Shown here one piece after another: positions 12,793 to 13,743 of a DNA stretch of 13,743 bases. The stretch is from Nitrosopumilaceae archaeon. Its GTDB lineage: Archaea; Thermoproteota; Nitrososphaeria; Nitrososphaerales; Nitrosopumilaceae. The notes below the pieces were generated by a model. That model had not been told where the DNA came from and did not search any database. It saw only the letters and a program-made list of their open reading frames with translations. The stretch covers positions 1 through 13,743 of the forward strand of contig JAUYOQ010000018.1 of assembly GCA_030697975.1 (NCBI GenBank), read 5' to 3'. The position numbers and the translations under genes are program-made. Within the stretch, counting starts at the first letter, position 1; each line of letters opens with the position of its first letter.

Positions 12793-13743
12793 ATGGAAGT
12801 AAAACACACATCAAAGGCAAAACTTGTAGTAAGCGGAATTGTTCCATTTGCATTTCTTGTTGCAATGATTGTATACATTTTTGGTCCAGGCTCTGATCTG
12901 ATTGATCTTGGAGTCTCGCTTCCTGAGATAACAATTGAAAAAATTGAATTTTTGGATTCAGAAATCGTCGCAACCATTAGAAACACTGGTCCTATGGCAG
13001 TAGATATTGCACTGGCAGATGTAAATGACAGAATTCATCCAGCAGCAATAGAGCCTGACAAACACTTGGAGCGATTTGAAACTGCAGTTGTGCGAATCCC
13101 ATTTTTGTGGAATGTCGCAGAGCCATATCTAGTTGGTATTACAACAGATGATGGAACTAGATTTGAAAAAGAAGTTAAGGCTGCGGCGCCATCACTAGAG
13201 CCAAGCCTTGAGCTTGCAGGATTTTTTGCAATAATTGGCACCTATGTAGGAATAATCCCAGTCATGATTGGACTGCTCTGGCTTCCATTCATAAAGCGAA
13301 TAAGCAAAAGCAAGTACCACTTCTTTTTGGCACTAACTGCCGGCCTGTTGCTATTTTTGGGAATTGACGCAACAGAGGAGGCATTAGAGGTATCAAAAGA
13401 GGCTCTGGCAGGCTCGTTTAATGGAGTGTTGCTTGTTGCAACCGTAGTCTTGCTTTCATTTTTGGCATTATACTATGCAGGTGAGAGGCTTGTACAAAAC
13501 GCCAGCCTTAGTCGCATGACAAAGCCAGTTGCAGTTGCCTTGATGGTTTCAATTGGAATTGGACTTCACAACTTTGGTGAAGGCTTGGCAATTGGAGCTG
13601 CAATTGGGCTTGGGCAGGTAGCACTAAGCACATTTCTAATCGTTGGCTTTGCAATTCATAATACCACAGAAGGAATTGCAATCGCATCGCCTCTTGCAAA
13701 AGGAAAGCCAATGATTAGGCTTCTTGCAGGACTAGGTATTTTG
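12793..13743 (+). CDS. ZIP-family metal transporter with an N-terminal external domain, 3' truncated by the window
   Basis: 317 codons are present before the window ends. The protein begins MEVKHTSKAKLVVSG, has a membrane helix at about 11-30, then about 100 residues of beta-rich sequence (IEKIEFLDSEIVATIRNTGP; YLVGITTDDGTRFEKEV) likely outside the cell, then ZIP membrane helices. The ZIP metal-binding motifs are clear: HNFGEGLAIG and HNTTEGIAIA, each with His, Asn and Glu in the HNxxEG form of transmembrane helices IV and V. ZIP proteins carry Zn2+, Fe2+ or Mn2+ into the cytoplasm; the metal cannot be told from sequence. The ATG is five bases after the oxidase stop codon with no obvious Shine-Dalgarno, so co-expression with the oxidase is almost certain. 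Confidence 0.9.
   Translation, partial: MEVKHTSKAKLVVSGIVPFAFLVAMIVYIFGPGSDLIDLGVSLPEITIEKIEFLDSEIVATIRNTGPMAVDIALADVNDRIHPAAIEPDKHLERFETAVVRIPFLWNVAEPYLVGITTDDGTRFEKEVKAAAPSLEPSLELAGFFAIIGTYVGIIPVMIGLLWLPFIKRISKSKYHFFLALTAGLLLFLGIDATEEALEVSKEALAGSFNGVLLVATVVLLSFLALYYAGERLVQNASLSRMTKPVAVALMVSIGIGLHNFGEGLAIGAAIGLGQVALSTFLIVGFAIHNTTEGIAIASPLAKGKPMIRLLAGLGIL

Overview
The window looks like a chromosomal segment of an ammonia-oxidising-type archaeon (Thaumarchaeota/Nitrososphaerota, probably Nitrosopumilus-like). The evidence is archaeal-type S13, S4, S2 and enolase, an Rpb10-type RNA polymerase subunit N, an archaeal translin, the archaeal CobT family, a two-domain multicopper oxidase, AT-rich codon use, and TATA boxes placed 25-30 bases before leaderless starts that are often TTG or GTG. 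This assignment comes from protein character only; no search was run.

Layout. Positions 1-1564, minus strand: rpoN, enolase (eno) and the first codons of rpsB, part of the conserved archaeal ribosomal/polymerase gene string. A tRNA-Leu(GAG) at 1606-1690 diverges from rpoN and appears to share its TATA element. A translin-family gene (about 1705-2313, minus) faces the tRNA and diverges from a plus-strand operon at 2390-4710: nnrE (NADHX epimerase), a glyoxalase II-like metallo-beta-lactamase hydrolase, and cobT (cobamide lower-ligand activation). cobT converges on and overlaps glmS (4697-6457, minus), which lies downstream of rpsD and rpsM (6499-7718, minus). The S13 protein carries a long Ala/Pro/Lys tail encoded partly by perfect 21-base tandem repeats.

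Positions 7838-11109, plus strand: a tight three-gene set of a MoxR/chelatase-like AAA+ ATPase, a VWA (MIDAS) protein and a small winged-helix protein. This is the least characterised system in the window. It converges on a gene for a small protein with two membrane segments and a beta-rich external domain (11102-11608, minus).

Positions 11756-13743, plus strand: an exported two-domain multicopper oxidase with its type 1 copper site in domain 1, then a ZIP-family metal transporter cut by the window end. Their promoter carries two 16-base palindromes sharing the pattern TTAG-N6-CTAA, centred 19 bases apart and ending at the TATA box. This is a good candidate for a metal-responsive operator, and the pair may act as an archaeal oxidase-plus-permease metal uptake system.
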